NCBI RefSeq assembly: GCF_009870125.1
Contig: NC_046681.1
Coordinates: 21,713,001-21,777,000 of the forward strand
DNA from: Drosophila pseudoobscura
Lineage: Eukaryota; Arthropoda; Insecta; Diptera; Drosophilidae
DNA: 64,000 nt
Reading direction: 5' to 3'
How positions within the stretch are numbered: the first letter of the stretch is position 1; the number at the start of each line of letters is the position of its first letter. A program made the translations under genes and the position numbers. The notes under the pieces are model-generated. The model did no database searches. It saw nothing but the letters and a program-made list of their open reading frames with translations, and had not been told where the DNA came from. Below are positions 63,079 through 64,000 of this stretch, piece by piece.

Positions 63079-63157
63079 GCTGCGACGCTCCTTAAAGTGG
63101 CGGTGACGTGTTGGTAATAATATTCATATCACAGCCAGCTTTGAGGAGCGTTGCGGC
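63079..63157 (+). ncRNA. mir-2b-1: mir-2b-1 precursor hairpin (miR-2/13 family microRNA)
   Basis: Bases 63079-63157 fold into a 79-nt hairpin. There are 19 consecutive pairs from 63079:63157 to 63097:63139, a bulged G at 63138, four pairs, a mismatch, four pairs, a mismatch, three pairs, and a 14-nt loop (63111-63124). The 3' arm contains the complete 23-nt miR-2b sequence at 63127-63149, with seed TATCACAG at 63127-63134. The distinguishing GAGG of miR-2b (not GATG of miR-2a) is at 63143-63146. In melanogaster mir-2b-1 stands alone near 29A, close to Btk29A, which matches this position. The family represses reaper, grim and sickle 3' UTRs and so restrains apoptosis. Strand and arm are fixed by the mature sequence. 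Confidence 0.95.
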
Positions 63158-64000
63158 CCTTCTGAAAATATGCGCCTCATTGGGGGTTTATTCGAAACAA
63201 AAGCATTTAAAGAACGATAGATCTTATTCAAATTTAATGTGGAAAAAAAGTGAAGAATATCTTTAGGACTCTAGTCTTAACTATCTTTATCTTTCCTTGC
63301 CTTGTTCTCATGAGAGGCGCCCCGAGACGCCTTAATGTATGCCATGTTTTATTTTAGAGATCCAACAAAATACAACAATTTTATGTAACACATTTTTAGA
63401 GCTTTCCAAAAATATTGTTCCCCCACATTCACTGTATACTCTTGGGGAATAATTTGAACGATTTTGGGTGAGTGAAATATTAATTAAATTTGAGTTTAAG
63501 GATATATTTACAGTTCTGCCCCAAAGAGGAAAACAAGGATCGATTCATGGAATATTTTTCTTAAATTATTGTACTTCAAAGACCAAAAATACATAAATAT
63601 TTTCCATCTACCAGCTCCTTAGAAATAAATGAAAATATTCTCTGTTTTTCATGCTCCATTAGTCACGTGTGTGTGGGTGAAGGTTGCCTTGGGGGCAACC
63701 GCAACAGCAAAATGTGTATCTGAGAGGTAGGGAAAGATCAGCCAGAGGCAAGATCTCGATCTCGCATTACATAACCACAGTCGAGCGGCATTGTTTGTGA
63801 ACCCACCGCCATAAATAGGCCTACCCGATGGATGCGAATTATCGCAAATCAATGAGCCATTAAGATACAATTGAACTGTGGGCAGGAGGCAAGACGGCGA
63901 CGACCTTACCCCTAAGATGACTTTCTCAATAGGCAATAGAACCCAAGTATGACTAGAAAAAGATACGAAAACCGCTAGAGAGCTAGCCGGTTAACAGGCA
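63158..64000. other. sequence downstream of mir-2b-1, no gene recognised
   Basis: There is no spliced or long frame with coding character. A short hairpin GGTTGCC-TTGG-GGCAACC lies near 63682-63699. A 95-codon minus-strand frame (63649-63936) has no family resemblance and looks like chance. The next gene presumably lies beyond the window. Confidence 0.5.

Noticed and set aside
63649..63936. 95-codon minus-strand frame near the window end
   Set aside because: No recognisable motif and no splice or promoter context; probably chance.

Overview
This window is nuclear DNA from a Drosophila species. The evidence is spliced protein genes with short GT-AG introns, AATAAA poly(A) signals, fly core-promoter motifs (Motif 1, Motif 6, DRE, Inr), microsatellite-rich introns, and a gene order matching cytological region 29A of D. 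melanogaster: Ostgamma, CG7840, Scgalpha, wol, Btk29A, mir-2b-1. Several proteins differ from the melanogaster ones as I remember them (for example a Btk29A of about 800 rather than 786 residues), so this looks like a more distant drosophilid. I cannot fix the species from sequence alone.

Layout. Bases 1-6000 are gene dense. They hold the 3' part of Ostgamma (+, oligosaccharyltransferase subunit), CG7840 (-, polyprenol reductase/SRD5A3 type), Scgalpha (-, alpha/epsilon-sarcoglycan, four coding exons) and wol (+, ALG5 dolichyl-phosphate glucosyltransferase, four coding exons). Three of these four genes act in ER N-glycosylation: dolichol synthesis, Dol-P-Glc synthesis and glycan transfer. From about 6500 to 62990 the window is one very large gene, Btk29A (+, the fly Tec/Btk tyrosine kinase). 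It has two candidate 5' non-coding exons near 6530-7000 and a PH-domain exon at 8608-8865. An 18.7 kb intron follows, then three exons that finish the PH domain and the BTK zinc motif (27535-28162), a 30.8 kb intron, and eight exons encoding linker, SH3, SH2 and kinase (58917-61138). Two alternative N-terminal exons lie inside the second large intron (43464-43605 and 55092-55119). Both have the same splice phase as the PH-BTK block, so the gene can make kinase forms without a PH domain.

Downstream of the Btk29A 3' UTR, at 63079-63157, is a 79-nt hairpin carrying the full 23-nt miR-2b sequence in its 3' arm. This is mir-2b-1, a member of the miR-2/13 family that targets pro-apoptotic genes.

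The rest is intron and flanking DNA. I found no intact transposon and no nested protein gene. It contains many microsatellites, a decayed tRNA-Lys(TTT)-like gene, and several local arrays of short diverged motifs (ACTGCTT, ACTCCGAA, AACCAGTAGAAA, AGGAAAGTATCTT, ATCGAT, Motif 6-like). These are the least explained structures here.
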